From Roseiarcus sp963765375 (GTDB lineage Bacteria; Pseudomonadota; Alphaproteobacteria; Rhizobiales; Beijerinckiaceae), in assembly GCA_963765375.1 (NCBI GenBank), contig CAVXVZ010000011.1, positions 434,001-498,000 on the forward strand: 64,000 bases of DNA, read 5' to 3'. The notes below the pieces were generated by a model that saw only the letters and a program-made list of their open reading frames with translations, had not been told where the DNA came from and ran no database searches. The first letter of the stretch is position 1. Every line of letters starts with the position of its first letter. The position numbers and the translations under genes are program-made. Positions 37,421 to 46,133 of this stretch are shown in pieces.

Positions 37421-38311
37421 ATGGAGCGAAAAAAGGCGTCGGATTTTCCTCAGGAGCTCTTGAACCTGTTTGACGACTTTGTGCACGGCGGAATGAGCCG
37501 GCGCGTGTTCCTCGATCGCGCCCAGAAGTTCGCGACTGCCGGCGTCAGCGCGGCGGCGCTATTCGAAATGCTGAGGCCCAATTACGCTTGGGCGATCCAG
37601 GTCAAGCCCGACGACAGCCGCCTCACCGCCAAGTTCGTCGCCATCCCGTCCCCTGACGGCAACGGCAGCATCAGGGGCTATCTGGTCCGGCCCGCCAACG
37701 CCGACAAATTGCCGGCGGTGTTGGTTGTGCACGAAAATCGCGGCTTGAACCCGTACATCGAAGACGTGGCCCGGCGTCTGGCCCTCGCCAATTTCATCGC
37801 CTTCGCCCCCGACGGGCTGACCTCGGTCGGCGGCTATCCCGGCGACGACGAGAAAGGCGCCGAGCTCTTCCGCCGGGTCGACCCGGTCAAGATGCAGGAG
37901 GATTTCGCCGCCGGCGCGCGGTGGCTGAAGTCCCTACCCGATTCGACCGGCAAGCTCGGCGCGGTCGGCTTCTGCTTTGGCGGCGGCGTCGTCAATGAGC
38001 TTGCCGTGCGCATGGGTTCCGATCTCGAGGCCGCCGCGCCGTTCTACGGCATGCAGCCGGACGCCGCAGACGCGAAAAAGATCAAGGCGCCGATCCTTGC
38101 CCAATATGGCGAACTCGATCAGCGCATCACCAGCGGCTGGCCGGCCTTCGACGCCGCCCTCACAGAGGCGGGCGTTCCACACGAGGGCCATGTCTACAAA
38201 GGCGCCAATCACGGCTTCCACAACGACACGACGCCGCGCTACGATCAGGCGGCCGCCGACGAAGCCTGGAAGCGGACGATCGATTGGCTCAACAAATATT
38301 TGCGCGCCTGA
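37421..38311 (+). CDS. Dienelactone hydrolase family protein, Tat-like leader
   Basis: 296 residues. MSRRVFLDRAQKFATAGVSAAALF near residues 25-48 looks like a twin-arginine-type leader set inside a 24-residue extension, as seen in the YghX-type subgroup. The alpha/beta hydrolase domain has VVHENRGLNPYIED, the nucleophile Cys in GFCFGGG, Asp in YGELDQRI and His in GANHGFHNDT. It hydrolyses an ester or lactone. It lies 31 bases before the epimerase on the same strand. Confidence 0.88.
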   Translation: MERKKASDFPQELLNLFDDFVHGGMSRRVFLDRAQKFATAGVSAAALFEMLRPNYAWAIQVKPDDSRLTAKFVAIPSPDGNGSIRGYLVRPANADKLPAVLVVHENRGLNPYIEDVARRLALANFIAFAPDGLTSVGGYPGDDEKGAELFRRVDPVKMQEDFAAGARWLKSLPDSTGKLGAVGFCFGGGVVNELAVRMGSDLEAAAPFYGMQPDAADAKKIKAPILAQYGELDQRITSGWPAFDAALTEAGVPHEGHVYKGANHGFHNDTTPRYDQAAADEAWKRTIDWLNKYLRA

Positions 38312-38342
38312 AGGCTGGCCGAGCTGGAGCTGACGAAGTCCC

Positions 38343-39074
38343 GTGAGCCGGATATTTCTCGCCGGCGCGGCCGGCGTCATCGGCAGGCGGCTCTTGCCCC
38401 TTCTCCGCGGGGCCGGCCATTCGGTCTGGGGAACGACGCGTTCGCCGGAGAGAATGGAGTTCGCCCGCGGGCTCGGCGCGCACCCGGTGGTGGTCGACGT
38501 TTTCGACGCCGAAGCGCTGGCCAGGGCCGTCCTCGAAGCAAAGCCGGAGATCGTCATTCACCAGCTGACCGACCTTGCCGAGGTTCGCGATCCGGCGAAG
38601 AGGCCCGCCGCGCTCGCCCGCAACGCCCGCATTCGCGACGAGGGGACCCGCAACCTGGTCGCGGCGGCGCGTCAGGCTGGCGCGCGTCGCCTGATCGCGC
38701 AAAGCATCGCCTGGGTTTATGCGCCCGGCGCCAAGCCATATCGCGAAGACCATCCGTTGGACCTGAATGCTGACGGCCCGCAGGGCGTGAGCGTGTGCGG
38801 CGTCGCGTCCCTGGAGCGACAGGTCCTCGGAGCACCGCCGATGGAGGGCGTCGTGTTGCGCTACGGCAGGCTCTACGGCCCCGGCAGCGGGGTCGGGGCG
38901 CCTCCGCCGGGGCCGGCGGTCCATGTCGACGCGGCGGCCTATGCCGCTCTGCGTGCGGTCGACCATGGGGAACCGGGCCCGTTCAATATCGCCGAACCCA
39001 GCGACGAGGTCTCGACCGAAAAGGCGATTTCCCAACTTGGCTGGCGCGCCGACTTCAGGATCGCGGCGGACTGA
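38343..39074 (+). CDS. NAD-dependent epimerase/dehydratase family protein
   Basis: 243 residues, GTG start. N-terminal Rossmann motif IFLAGAAGVIGRRLLPLLR, then LAQ-like SIAWVYAPGAKPY and a C-terminal half with VVLRYGRLYGPG and VHVDAAAYAALRAV. The protein is shorter than the usual 280-300 residues because the loop before VHVD is reduced, but the reading frame is clean. Substrate unknown. Fragments of a second copy of its 3' half lie just downstream (39408-39881). Confidence 0.83.
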   Translation: MSRIFLAGAAGVIGRRLLPLLRGAGHSVWGTTRSPERMEFARGLGAHPVVVDVFDAEALARAVLEAKPEIVIHQLTDLAEVRDPAKRPAALARNARIRDEGTRNLVAAARQAGARRLIAQSIAWVYAPGAKPYREDHPLDLNADGPQGVSVCGVASLERQVLGAPPMEGVVLRYGRLYGPGSGVGAPPPGPAVHVDAAAYAALRAVDHGEPGPFNIAEPSDEVSTEKAISQLGWRADFRIAAD

Positions 39075-39341
39075 GCCCTGTCGCGCCATTCAAGCGGCGA
39101 TTTGGGCGAAATCCGGAAACCATGCGCTGCTTGCATGGCTTCGAGGGCGACGCCGGCGCCACAATTCCCGAGCGCGGAACAGGGACGTTTTCGCGCAAGA
39201 ACAGGGGAATAATCGGCCGGAACAGGGCCCCCCGCCGCCATTCCGCAATGTTGCCCCAGTCCGCGCCTCGCCCGCGGCGCCCATGTTCGGGCCGCATGGC
39301 TCCATTGCGGCCCCGCTCGCCCGACGCCCCTCGCGATTGCC

Positions 39342-39407
39342 TTATGGCTCCAGATTCATCGCGGCGATGAAGGCTTCCTGCGGAATGTCGGCCTCGCCGA
39401 ACCGGCG
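39342..39407 (-). pseudogene. lepA-like 3' end fragment
   Basis: Minus-strand codons give RRFGEADIPQEAFIAAMNLEP and stop (stop at 39342-39344). This resembles the C-terminal end of elongation factor 4 (LepA; R-x-F-G-x-x-x-IPQEAFIAAL-K). Only about 21 codons remain, and the sequence switches straight into the epimerase fragment at 39408, so this is a junction left by a deletion or recombination. The call rests on a short match. Confidence 0.5.
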
Positions 39408-39881
39408 CCCTCGGTTCATGTCGACGCGGCGGCCTACGCCGCTCTGCGGGCGCTAGCGTAAGCGGGAGACCCCCCGGCTATGCCGGGGTGGCAGTAGCAG
39501 TTTGACGTTTCGGACAGTCTCTCTTGATCTGTGCCACTTCTAACCCGAGAGGAGGGGCGAAACGGAATTGCAAGATAGGATCTGCCCCATCAACCGGCGT
39601 CGTCACTTGGTCGCGTGCGAGTTTGGCGAAACGGCAACCTCGGATTTTGCCGTTCCGCGGGAATAGAGCTATCCGTCGCCCCTCCCGTTGAAGCCGCGTC
39701 AGCGGCGTCTTCAGCCGCTTTGAGCGGCTCTCATCCTAAAGCCCCCGGCTTTGCCGGGGGATACTTACACGTTGGCGAGCCGGGTCTGTTCAATATCGCC
39801 GACCCCAGCGGCGAGGTCTCGACCACAAGGGCGATCGGCGAATTCGGCTGGCGCGCCGACTTCAGGATCGAGGCGGACTGA
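39408..39881 (+). pseudogene. Second, truncated copy of the epimerase 3' end, split by an insertion
   Basis: 39408-39456 encodes PSVHVDAAAYAALRAL, nearly the same as PAVHVDAAAYAALRAV in the intact gene. 39773-39881 then encodes VGEPGLFNIADPSGEVSTTRA and GEFGWRADFRIEAD with stop, matching the end of the intact gene. Between them lie about 315 unrelated bases with hairpin ends. The 5' part of the copy is absent and is replaced by the lepA-like fragment. Confidence 0.85.
39457..39771 (+). mobile_element. Small IS200/IS605-like non-autonomous element
   Basis: About 315 bases interrupting the epimerase fragment. Each end carries a strong hairpin: CCCCGGC-TAT-GCCGGGG at 39472-39488 and CCCCCGGC-TTT-GCCGGGGG at 39742-39760, the latter followed by ATACTTAC. 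Subterminal hairpins without long inverted terminal repeats are the mark of IS200/IS605 ends. The inside has no intact transposase; 39615-39735 may be a remnant of an orfB 3' end. Exact borders are uncertain by several bases. Confidence 0.6.
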
Positions 39882-42800
39882 AGCGGCCGCCCCTTGCATT
39901 CCCTTTTGCGCGCTCGGTATCCCGCGAAACCGAGCCCCGCGAAGCCGACCAGCGTCATCGCCCAGGTCGATGGTTCACGAACCGCTCCGCCAACAACGAA
40001 GTCGAGCCCGTAGCCGCCAGGTCCGTCAGCGGTGAGAGTGTAGGTGAACGTCAGATCGACGCCGGGCCCGTAAGATGAGCCCAGGTTGATGACCTGATCG
40101 TCGAAGAAGCTGTCGGCGGCCGCAAGGCTGGAGAAGGTCTGGCTCAGGATCGTCGTCGCGCCGGCCAAGACGGTGAACTCGATCGATTCGAAGCCGGCCC
40201 CGCCAGTGAATCCGCTCTGCTGATCGCCGATCAGGCCGAGCGTGAGATCGCCTCCGTAGACGAAATCGATCGTCGAGGTTGCGGTGTAAGTGTCGCTCTC
40301 GCCGCCGGAAGCGTAATTGGCGCCAAGAATGGCCGCGCCGAAGATCGGCCCCAACAAGGCGTCGGCGATATTGCCCTCGCCGCCGATCAGAGTGGCCGTG
40401 TAAGCTTTGTCCGGGTCACCGACGGTGAAGGCGTAGGCGGTCTGCCCCGGGTTGGCGAAGGTCTGACCGGCGCCGCCGGCCTGCGCGATCGCTTCAGTGG
40501 CGGCTGCGCCCTCGGTCGGCGCAGTGGCCACCGATTGAACGACCGTGGCGTAAAAACTGGTCTGAGCGGTCGATTGAGCCTCCGCGCTCGATCCTACGGC
40601 GGTCGACTGCGCTTGCGCGAGGGCGCCGCGGGCCGTCGTGGCGGATGACGTCGCGTTGGCCGCGCCCTCCGCTCCGGGTGTGCCAAAGACGCCTACCCCG
40701 CCGGCTTGTCCCCCAGCGGCAGTTGCGGTGGCGTTCGCAGCGCCACCCCGCAGCGCAACCGCATCGGCAGTCGCCATGGCATCACCGCCGTTGCCTCCTT
40801 GATCTTCGCTTCCGCTAAAATTGACGTAGCCGCCCGCTCCGCCATTCGCGGTTGCCGTCGCCGTCGCCGCGCTGCCTCCGCTCGCATCGGCCGTTGCCGT
40901 TGCGACGCCTCCATCGCCGCCGTTTGCTGGTGGGCCAAATACATCGGCGCCAGTACCGCCGTCACCGCCGGTTGCAATTGCGGACGAGGTTGCCCCACCC
41001 GACCCGTTCGACGTCGCCTCGCTGTTGGCGTTGGCGGCGCCGCCGTTCCCGCCAGTATCGTAAAATGCCTCGCCGCCATTGCCCCCGCTTGCGCTGGCGG
41101 ACGAGGACGCACTGGCTGAACCTGCGGAATTGGCGGTGCTGCCAGCACTGGCGTCACCGCCCGATCCGGCGCTGTAATTGTCAGTACTTCCACCCGCGCC
41201 GCCGGTCGCGTTCGCGGACGATGTCGCGCCGGTCAGGCCGCCCGCTGTAGCTGCATAACTCGTTGCGGTGGCAGCTCCGCCAGCGCCGCCGATCGAACCG
41301 CCGTCACTGTTACCGCCTGTCGCGTTCGCCAACGATGATGCGCCGCCTGAGCCTGTAACCGCGCTGCTCGTGGCGTTCGCATCGCCGCCGTCGCCGCCAT
41401 AGCCGCTAAAAAGAGCAGTACCCTGACCGCCGACGCCGCCGGACGCGGTCGCGGATGATGTCGCGTTTCCCGCGCCACTGGATGTGGCGGCGCTGCTGGC
41501 TGTCGCGTCGCCGCCCGCGCCGCCTTGAAAGTCGCCCGGGCCGCCATCTCCGCCGATCGCGGTCGCGGATGACCAAGCGGCGCCTAAGCCGCTGGACGCC
41601 GCGGTGCTGCCCGCGTTGGCGGAACCACCCGCGCTACCAATCGAGCCACCGGAATTTAAATTAGTGTATCCTCCGCCCGCCGCGCCTGCAGTCGCATTGG
41701 CGGACGAGGTCGCTCCGCCCGACCCCCCTGACGCCGCACTCACGGCGTTCGCGCCTCCGCCCGCACCGCCAGGACTGTCTGTGTCGCTTCCGCCGCCCGC
41801 GCCGGCGGATGCACTCGCTGAGGATGATGCACTGCCCAAGCTCCCGGATGTCGCGGTGCTGGCCGCGCTCGCGTTGCCACCGGAGCCGCCGTTAGCGCCC
41901 TCGCTGAAGCCCCCAATGCCTCCTGTTGCACTCGCCGATGATGTAGCGTTCCCAGCATGACTGGATGTCGCGGTACTGTTGGCGATCGCGTCGCCGCCGT
42001 CGCCGCCGTTGTCGCCACTGCCAAAAGAGTTATAACCAGAACCGCCGGAGCCTCCGACCGCGAAAGCGGACGAGCTCGTATTCCCTCCGCTCGACGTCGC
42101 TGTGCTGTCAGCGTCCGCGGCGCCGCCCGCACCTGCAATTCCAAAACCTGCGCCGCCCGCGCCTGTGGTCGCACTCGCGGACGAGCTTGCATTGCTCGAG
42201 ACTGACGTCGCCGCGCTAACGGCCGTGGCGTCGCCTCCTGAGCCGGTGTCATCCGGGCCCTCGCCCCCGGCGCCGCCGTTCGCTGTCGCTGAGGAATTCA
42301 CGACCCCCAAGCCGCCAGATGTCGCGAAGCTACTGGCGTTGGCATTCCCGCCCGCGCCACCAATGCCACTATTTAGATCATCCTCGCCGCCCGCGCCGGC
42401 GGTCGCCGAAGCTGAAGCGGTGACATTACCGCTTGCGGAACGTCCCTTTGCTGTTGCGGCGGCGTTCCCCCCCACGCCGCCGTTGGCGCCAGTATTGTAG
42501 TCGCCTCCAGCACCGCCCATGCCACCCGTTGCGGCCGAATTGCTGACCACCGGGCTACCGTCCGCGTTTGCCGCGGCGCTCGTTGCGGTCCCGTCGCCGC
42601 CCGCGCCGCCCGTGCCGTCACTTCCGCTTCCGCCGCCCGCGGCCCCGCCGCCTATTCCCCCGTTTCCGCCGTAGGAATAAGCGTCGGCTTCTGCCGAGCC
42701 AGACGGGATGGCGGTCGTTGCCTTGGCAGTCGCGAGGCCGCCGGAGCCGCCATTTCCTCCGTTGCCGTCGTCAACGCCATTTCCGCCCGCACCGCCATTT

Positions 42801-43075
42801 CCGCCAGTCGCCGCCGCGGAATTAAGGGCGTCGTTAGTGGGCACGGAGTAGCCCGCGTCGGCGTTTGCCGGCAATCCGTCGCCGCCAGGCTGGCCATTGG
42901 GATCGCCCGGCGGACTCACGCCACCTGCGCCGCCCGCGCCGTCCAAAGACCCCGGCACGGTAGGCACAATAATGGTTTCGGCCGAGACCTTGGGAGCACC
43001 AGCCCAAACTACGGCCAGCGGCAATGCGCTTGTGATCAGCAACCCGGTCAAAAACGAACGTTCGATTGCCCTCAT
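39731..43075 (-). CDS. Very long Gly/Ala/Ser-rich repeat protein with PEP-CTERM sorting signal
   Basis: About 1114 residues. A signal peptide (residues 1-34, FLTGLLITSALPLAVVWAG) is followed by some 16 degenerate units of 35-45 residues (roughly residues 75-830) of the form GGAGG-variable loop-GGAGGxAxAxSxATS-SSAxATGG, like PE_PGRS-type sequence. A C-terminal domain of about 200 residues (YTATLIGGEGNI, GGDLTLGLIGDQQ) precedes a PEPxxWA-type sorting tail: VREPSTWAMTLVGFAGLGFA then GYRARKRE. About 55 further residues come from antisense of the epimerase relic and the IS605-like element. GGAGGGCGG precedes the ATG. Probably surface-exposed. Confidence 0.85.
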   Translation of the reverse strand: MRAIERSFLTGLLITSALPLAVVWAGAPKVSAETIIVPTVPGSLDGAGGAGGVSPPGDPNGQPGGDGLPANADAGYSVPTNDALNSAAATGGNGGAGGNGVDDGNGGNGGSGGLATAKATTAIPSGSAEADAYSYGGNGGIGGGAAGGGSGSDGTGGAGGDGTATSAAANADGSPVVSNSAATGGMGGAGGDYNTGANGGVGGNAAATAKGRSASGNVTASASATAGAGGEDDLNSGIGGAGGNANASSFATSGGLGVVNSSATANGGAGGEGPDDTGSGGDATAVSAATSVSSNASSSASATTGAGGAGFGIAGAGGAADADSTATSSGGNTSSSAFAVGGSGGSGYNSFGSGDNGGDGGDAIANSTATSSHAGNATSSASATGGIGGFSEGANGGSGGNASAASTATSGSLGSASSSASASAGAGGGSDTDSPGGAGGGANAVSAASGGSGGATSSANATAGAAGGGYTNLNSGGSIGSAGGSANAGSTAASSGLGAAWSSATAIGGDGGPGDFQGGAGGDATASSAATSSGAGNATSSATASGGVGGQGTALFSGYGGDGGDANATSSAVTGSGGASSLANATGGNSDGGSIGGAGGAATATSYAATAGGLTGATSSANATGGAGGSTDNYSAGSGGDASAGSTANSAGSASASSSASASGGNGGEAFYDTGGNGGAANANSEATSNGSGGATSSAIATGGDGGTGADVFGPPANGGDGGVATATADASGGSAATATATANGGAGGYVNFSGSEDQGGNGGDAMATADAVALRGGAANATATAAGGQAGGVGVFGTPGAEGAANATSSATTARGALAQAQSTAVGSSAEAQSTAQTSFYATVVQSVATAPTEGAAATEAIAQAGGAGQTFANPGQTAYAFTVGDPDKAYTATLIGGEGNIADALLGPIFGAAILGANYASGGESDTYTATSTIDFVYGGDLTLGLIGDQQSGFTGGAGFESIEFTVLAGATTILSQTFSSLAAADSFFDDQVINLGSSYGPGVDLTFTYTLTADGPGGYGLDFVVGGAVREPSTWAMTLVGFAGLGFAGYRARKRECKGRPLQSASILKSARQPNSPIALVVETSPLGSAILNRPGSPTCKYPPAKPGALG

Positions 43076-43327
43076 AGCCGCCCTCCGCCTCAGGCAAGCT
43101 TGCTCCCAGATTGACAACCTTCGATTTGGAAACGCCCGCTACGATCTGGTCTTTATTTGGCCAGTGCAAGATCGAAAATTAGCGCGCTTGATCAAACAAA
43201 CGTGACCGCCGCAAGTGACCTTTGTCGGCCCTCCGCGCTGTCGATGATCGGATTGCGCGGGGCGAACGCCTTTGGCCGAAAGCTTTACCTCCAAACTTCG
43301 GTCGGGCGAGGTCAAGGGTGGATGAAC

Positions 43328-43498
43328 GATTGGGAGCTGCCCATGATGAACTTGTCCGCCGTATTCCCGGCCGGCCGCCTTGCGAGCGCCAAGGCGCGCG
43401 CCTTCGCCTCGTTTGTCGAGCAGTCCATGACCGAAAGGCCGCAGGAGATGGATCCGAATCCATACGGGGTTCTCCATTTGCTGCCGCAGCCGACATAG
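43328..43498 (+). pseudogene. LysR-type regulator 3' fragment
   Basis: The frame gives DWELPMMNLSAVFPAGRLAS and AKARAFASFVEQSMTERPQ, which looks like the end of a LysR-family effector domain (LPDWE-x5-L-x-x-V-x-PAGR-x-x-SAK-x-RAF-x-x-F). No DNA-binding domain or earlier effector-domain sequence is found upstream. It is probably a leftover of a deleted gene. Confidence 0.45.
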
Positions 43499-43654
43499 AC
43501 CGCGCCGGTTTCGCTTATCCGTGGCGCGTCGGGCGCCCGCGGTCGGACTTCGAGACGAACGCGCTTTTTCGCGCCCGATGTCGAAACGCGGCAGGATCGA
43601 TCGTCTTTGCAATGAGCGCGGCAAAGCCGCCGCGCGCCTTCAAGGAGCAGAGCG

Positions 43655-44002
43655 ATGCAATACCTGTTGTTGATTCACGAGGACGAGAAGCAGATGCAGG
43701 GGGTGACGCCGGAGCAGAACGGCGCCCGGCTCGCCGCTTACGGCGCCTACATGAAGGCGGTGGCGGACGCCGGCGTGGGCAAGGGCGGCCAGCGACTGCA
43801 TCCGAGCTCGACCGCGACCACGGTCCGGGTCAAGAACGGCAAGACTTCAGTGGTCAACGGCCCCTACGCCGAGATCAAGGAGCAGCTCGGCGGCTACATC
43901 CTCATCGAGGCCCCCGATCTTGACTCCGCGATCTCTTGGGCCGCGCGCTGCCCGGGGGCTCAGTATGGTGCAATGGAGGTGCGGCCGATCTGGCAGATGT
44001 AG
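43655..44002 (+). CDS. YCII-related (DGPF domain) protein
   Basis: 115 residues forming one YCII fold: MQYLLLIHEDEKQ, then VNGPYAEIKEQLGGYILIEA and AARCPGAQYGAMEVRPIWQM (the typical end). The DGPF motif is NGPY here. These proteins are regularly encoded beside ECF42 sigma factors, as here. The enzymatic role is unknown. AAGGAG precedes the ATG. Confidence 0.92.
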   Translation: MQYLLLIHEDEKQMQGVTPEQNGARLAAYGAYMKAVADAGVGKGGQRLHPSSTATTVRVKNGKTSVVNGPYAEIKEQLGGYILIEAPDLDSAISWAARCPGAQYGAMEVRPIWQM

Positions 44003-44035
44003 GGGGGCGGCAGGTCATGACCGGGCCAGACGGCG

Positions 44036-44251
44036 ATGAACGGGATCGAGAAGCAGGCGGCGTTCTACCGCGGATATTTGATCGACGATCGCAGTCTGGC
44101 CCCGCTGACGACCGCGTTGGCGGCGATTGCCGGTCTCTGGCTTCTCGTATACGCGGTCAGCGCCATCGGCGGCCCCGAGACGAACCAGCAGATGGTCCAG
44201 GTCGCGCCCCACGCGTCCCCGTCTCACGCCTCCCGATCGCCGTGGCCATGA
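44036..44251 (+). CDS. Small hypothetical membrane protein
   Basis: 71 residues with one hydrophobic helix (TTALAAIAGLWLLVYAVSAI, residues 25-44) after a YRGYLIDD start. It lies between the YCII gene and the sigma factor and reads in the same direction, but the ribosome-binding site is weak. No family recognised; could be spurious. Confidence 0.4.
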   Translation: MNGIEKQAAFYRGYLIDDRSLAPLTTALAAIAGLWLLVYAVSAIGGPETNQQMVQVAPHASPSHASRSPWP

Positions 44252-44398
44252 CGAGCATGATTTAGGTTGCCTCAGTCAATTACGATCGCTTCTTTATGCT
44301 AGACTGGAAGATTATCGGGACGCCGTAGTTGGACAGGGCGCGCCGCAAGCCCGAAACCGTTCCGCGCGCGCTGCAGAAGAAGCGATCACGTCGTTGAA

Positions 44399-45703
44399 AT
44401 GACCGAGTTGGAGACGAAAACGACCGTCCAGCTCAAAAATAGACCGTCGACGGGTCCGGCGATTGCCCGCGAAGCCGACGCGCGCGCCGCCGCGGCGCGC
44501 GTCGCCCGGGAAAGCTACGGCAAGCTCGTGGCCTATCTCGCCGCCGCCTCTCGCGATGTGCCGGGCGCCGAGGATGCGCTCGCCGACGCCTTCGCCGCCG
44601 CGCTCGCCGTCTGGCCGGTGCAGGGCGTGCCTTTGAACCCGGAAGGCTGGCTGGCGACGGCAGCCCGGCGCCGGCTGATCGACGCCTCGCGCCGGCGCCG
44701 AAGCGCCGAAGCGGCTTCGGACGCGCTGACGCTGATCGACGCCGACCTCAAGGAGGCGGCGAAGGCGGCGGCGTCAATCCCCGACCGGCGTCTCGCTCTG
44801 ATGTTCGCCTGCGCTCATCCGGCGATTGAGGAATCAATCCGCGCGCCATTGATGTTGCAAACAATTCTCGGCCTCGACGCGGCGGCGATCGCGTCGGCCT
44901 TCCTGGTCTCGCCGGCGGCGATGAGCCAGCGTTTGACCCGCGCCAAGGCGAAAATCCGCCTTGCCGGAGTTCCGTTCAAGATCCCCGAGCGTGAGGACTT
45001 GCCGGAGCGGCTCGGGGTCGCGCTCGAGGCGATTTACGCTGCCTTTTCGCATGGTTGGGCGGAAGCGTTTTCCGACGACCCGCGCGGGCGCAACCTCGCC
45101 GAGGAAGCGATCTGGCTCGGCCGCGTGGTCATCACTCTCGCCCCCGACGAGCCGGAGGCGATGGGCCTCATGGCGCTGATGCTCTACGCCCATGCCCGGC
45201 GCGAGGCGCGCCGCGATGCAAGGGCGCGCTACGTGCCGCTGAGCGAGCAGGACACAAGCTTGTGGGACGAGGGAGCGATCGGGGAGGCGGAAGGGCTGCT
45301 GCGGTCCGCGGGCGCGCTCGGCGCTCCGGGTCGCTTCCAGCTCGAAGCGGCGGTTCAATCGGTCCACGCCGCCCGCCGGCTGACCGGAAAGACAGACTGG
45401 GACGCAATCGTCGTGCTCTACGACGCGCTCTTCCTCCTGACCGGCTCCCCGGTTGTCGGCGTCAATCGCGCGGCGGCGGTCGCGCACGCGCGCGGGGCCG
45501 TGGCGGGGCTCGAATTGCTCGACGAAGTGGGCGCGCAAGGCGGGCTCGACGGGTTCGAGCCCTACTGGGTCGCCCGGGCCGACCTTTGCGCCAGAATGGG
45601 CGATGCCGACGAAGCGCGCCGCGCCTACGCCAAAGCGATCGGCCTGCAGACCGACCCGGCCGCGCGCGCCTTTCTCATCGAGCGGCTGGCGGCGCTGGCG
45701 TGA
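44399..45703 (+). CDS. ECF42-type RNA polymerase sigma factor with C-terminal extension
   Basis: 434 residues. Region 2 (AYLAAASRDVPGAEDALADAF, WLATAARRRLIDASRRRR) and region 4 (LDAAAIASAFLVSPAAMSQRL) occupy residues 40-190. A long C-terminal domain follows with the ECF42 hallmarks FSDDPRGRNLAEEAIWLGR, LMALMLYAHARREAR and GSPVVGVNRAAAVA (DUF6596/TPR-like). ECF42 factors have no classical anti-sigma; the extension itself controls activity. The YCII gene upstream is the usual target and partner. Confidence 0.93.
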   Translation: MTELETKTTVQLKNRPSTGPAIAREADARAAAARVARESYGKLVAYLAAASRDVPGAEDALADAFAAALAVWPVQGVPLNPEGWLATAARRRLIDASRRRRSAEAASDALTLIDADLKEAAKAAASIPDRRLALMFACAHPAIEESIRAPLMLQTILGLDAAAIASAFLVSPAAMSQRLTRAKAKIRLAGVPFKIPEREDLPERLGVALEAIYAAFSHGWAEAFSDDPRGRNLAEEAIWLGRVVITLAPDEPEAMGLMALMLYAHARREARRDARARYVPLSEQDTSLWDEGAIGEAEGLLRSAGALGAPGRFQLEAAVQSVHAARRLTGKTDWDAIVVLYDALFLLTGSPVVGVNRAAAVAHARGAVAGLELLDEVGAQGGLDGFEPYWVARADLCARMGDADEARRAYAKAIGLQTDPAARAFLIERLAALA

Positions 45704-46019
45704 ACGGAGCGCCCGCCGCCGGCCCATCCAATCGCCGGCGCGCCACGATCCTTCCGCGACGACCGATATCCGGCAAGGCCGAGCGCGGCACATCCGAGGG
45801 CCATTATGGCCCAGGTCGGGCCCCATAGGTCCCTGTCAATGCCGTTATTCGTAAAAGTCAGCCCCTGATCGGAAAACGACTCGCCTGGAGCGTCGTGTGT
45901 GTAGACAAGACTTTGGCCGACAGAATTGTCGCGACGATATCCGCGTGAGCCGAGAGGGCTGGGCCCTGTACCGCCAGCGCGAGTAGCGCAGCGCCCGCCT
46001 TTGCCACACCATTGATCAT
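45625..46019 (-). pseudogene. Remnant of a small PEP-CTERM-type exported protein, frameshifted
   Basis: The ATG at 46019 follows GGGGTGGG and starts a signal peptide (GVAKAGAALLALAVQGPALS, then AHAD). One frame over, the sequence reads HDAPGESFSDQGLTFTNNGI and then GPTWAIMALGCAALGLAGYR-SSRKDRG, a PEPxxWA-like membrane tail without the PEP motif. A frameshift near 45940 separates the leader from the tail. The tail frame has no stop after the basic end and runs on to 45625, overlapping the end of the sigma gene on the other strand. Confidence 0.5.
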
Positions 46020-46133
46020 GACCCACCCCCTGTTGCGCGCCGGATCGCCGCGGCGCTCTCGGGATGGAAATCGGCCAACCCAGCAAATTGGTCCGGGAAG
46101 GATCGCATGGCGGAGAGCGGCAGCGCCGACGCG

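Noticed and set aside
39615..39881. 88-residue plus-strand frame spanning the IS605-like element and the epimerase tail
   Set aside because: It joins element DNA to the relic of the epimerase by chance; no start signal and no coherent fold.
40706..42825. Many open frames on both strands within the repeat protein
   Set aside because: The Gly/Ala-rich repeats keep all frames free of stops. Only the minus frame with signal peptide and PEP-CTERM tail makes sense.
41000..42900. Possible CRISPR-like or tandem DNA array
   Set aside because: The periodicity is a protein-level Gly/Ala/Ser repeat with variable spacing and no identical DNA repeat-spacer pattern.
43222..43923. 233-residue plus-strand frame overlapping the YCII gene
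   Set aside because: Arg/Gly-rich out-of-frame reading of the YCII gene; no ribosome-binding site and no motif.
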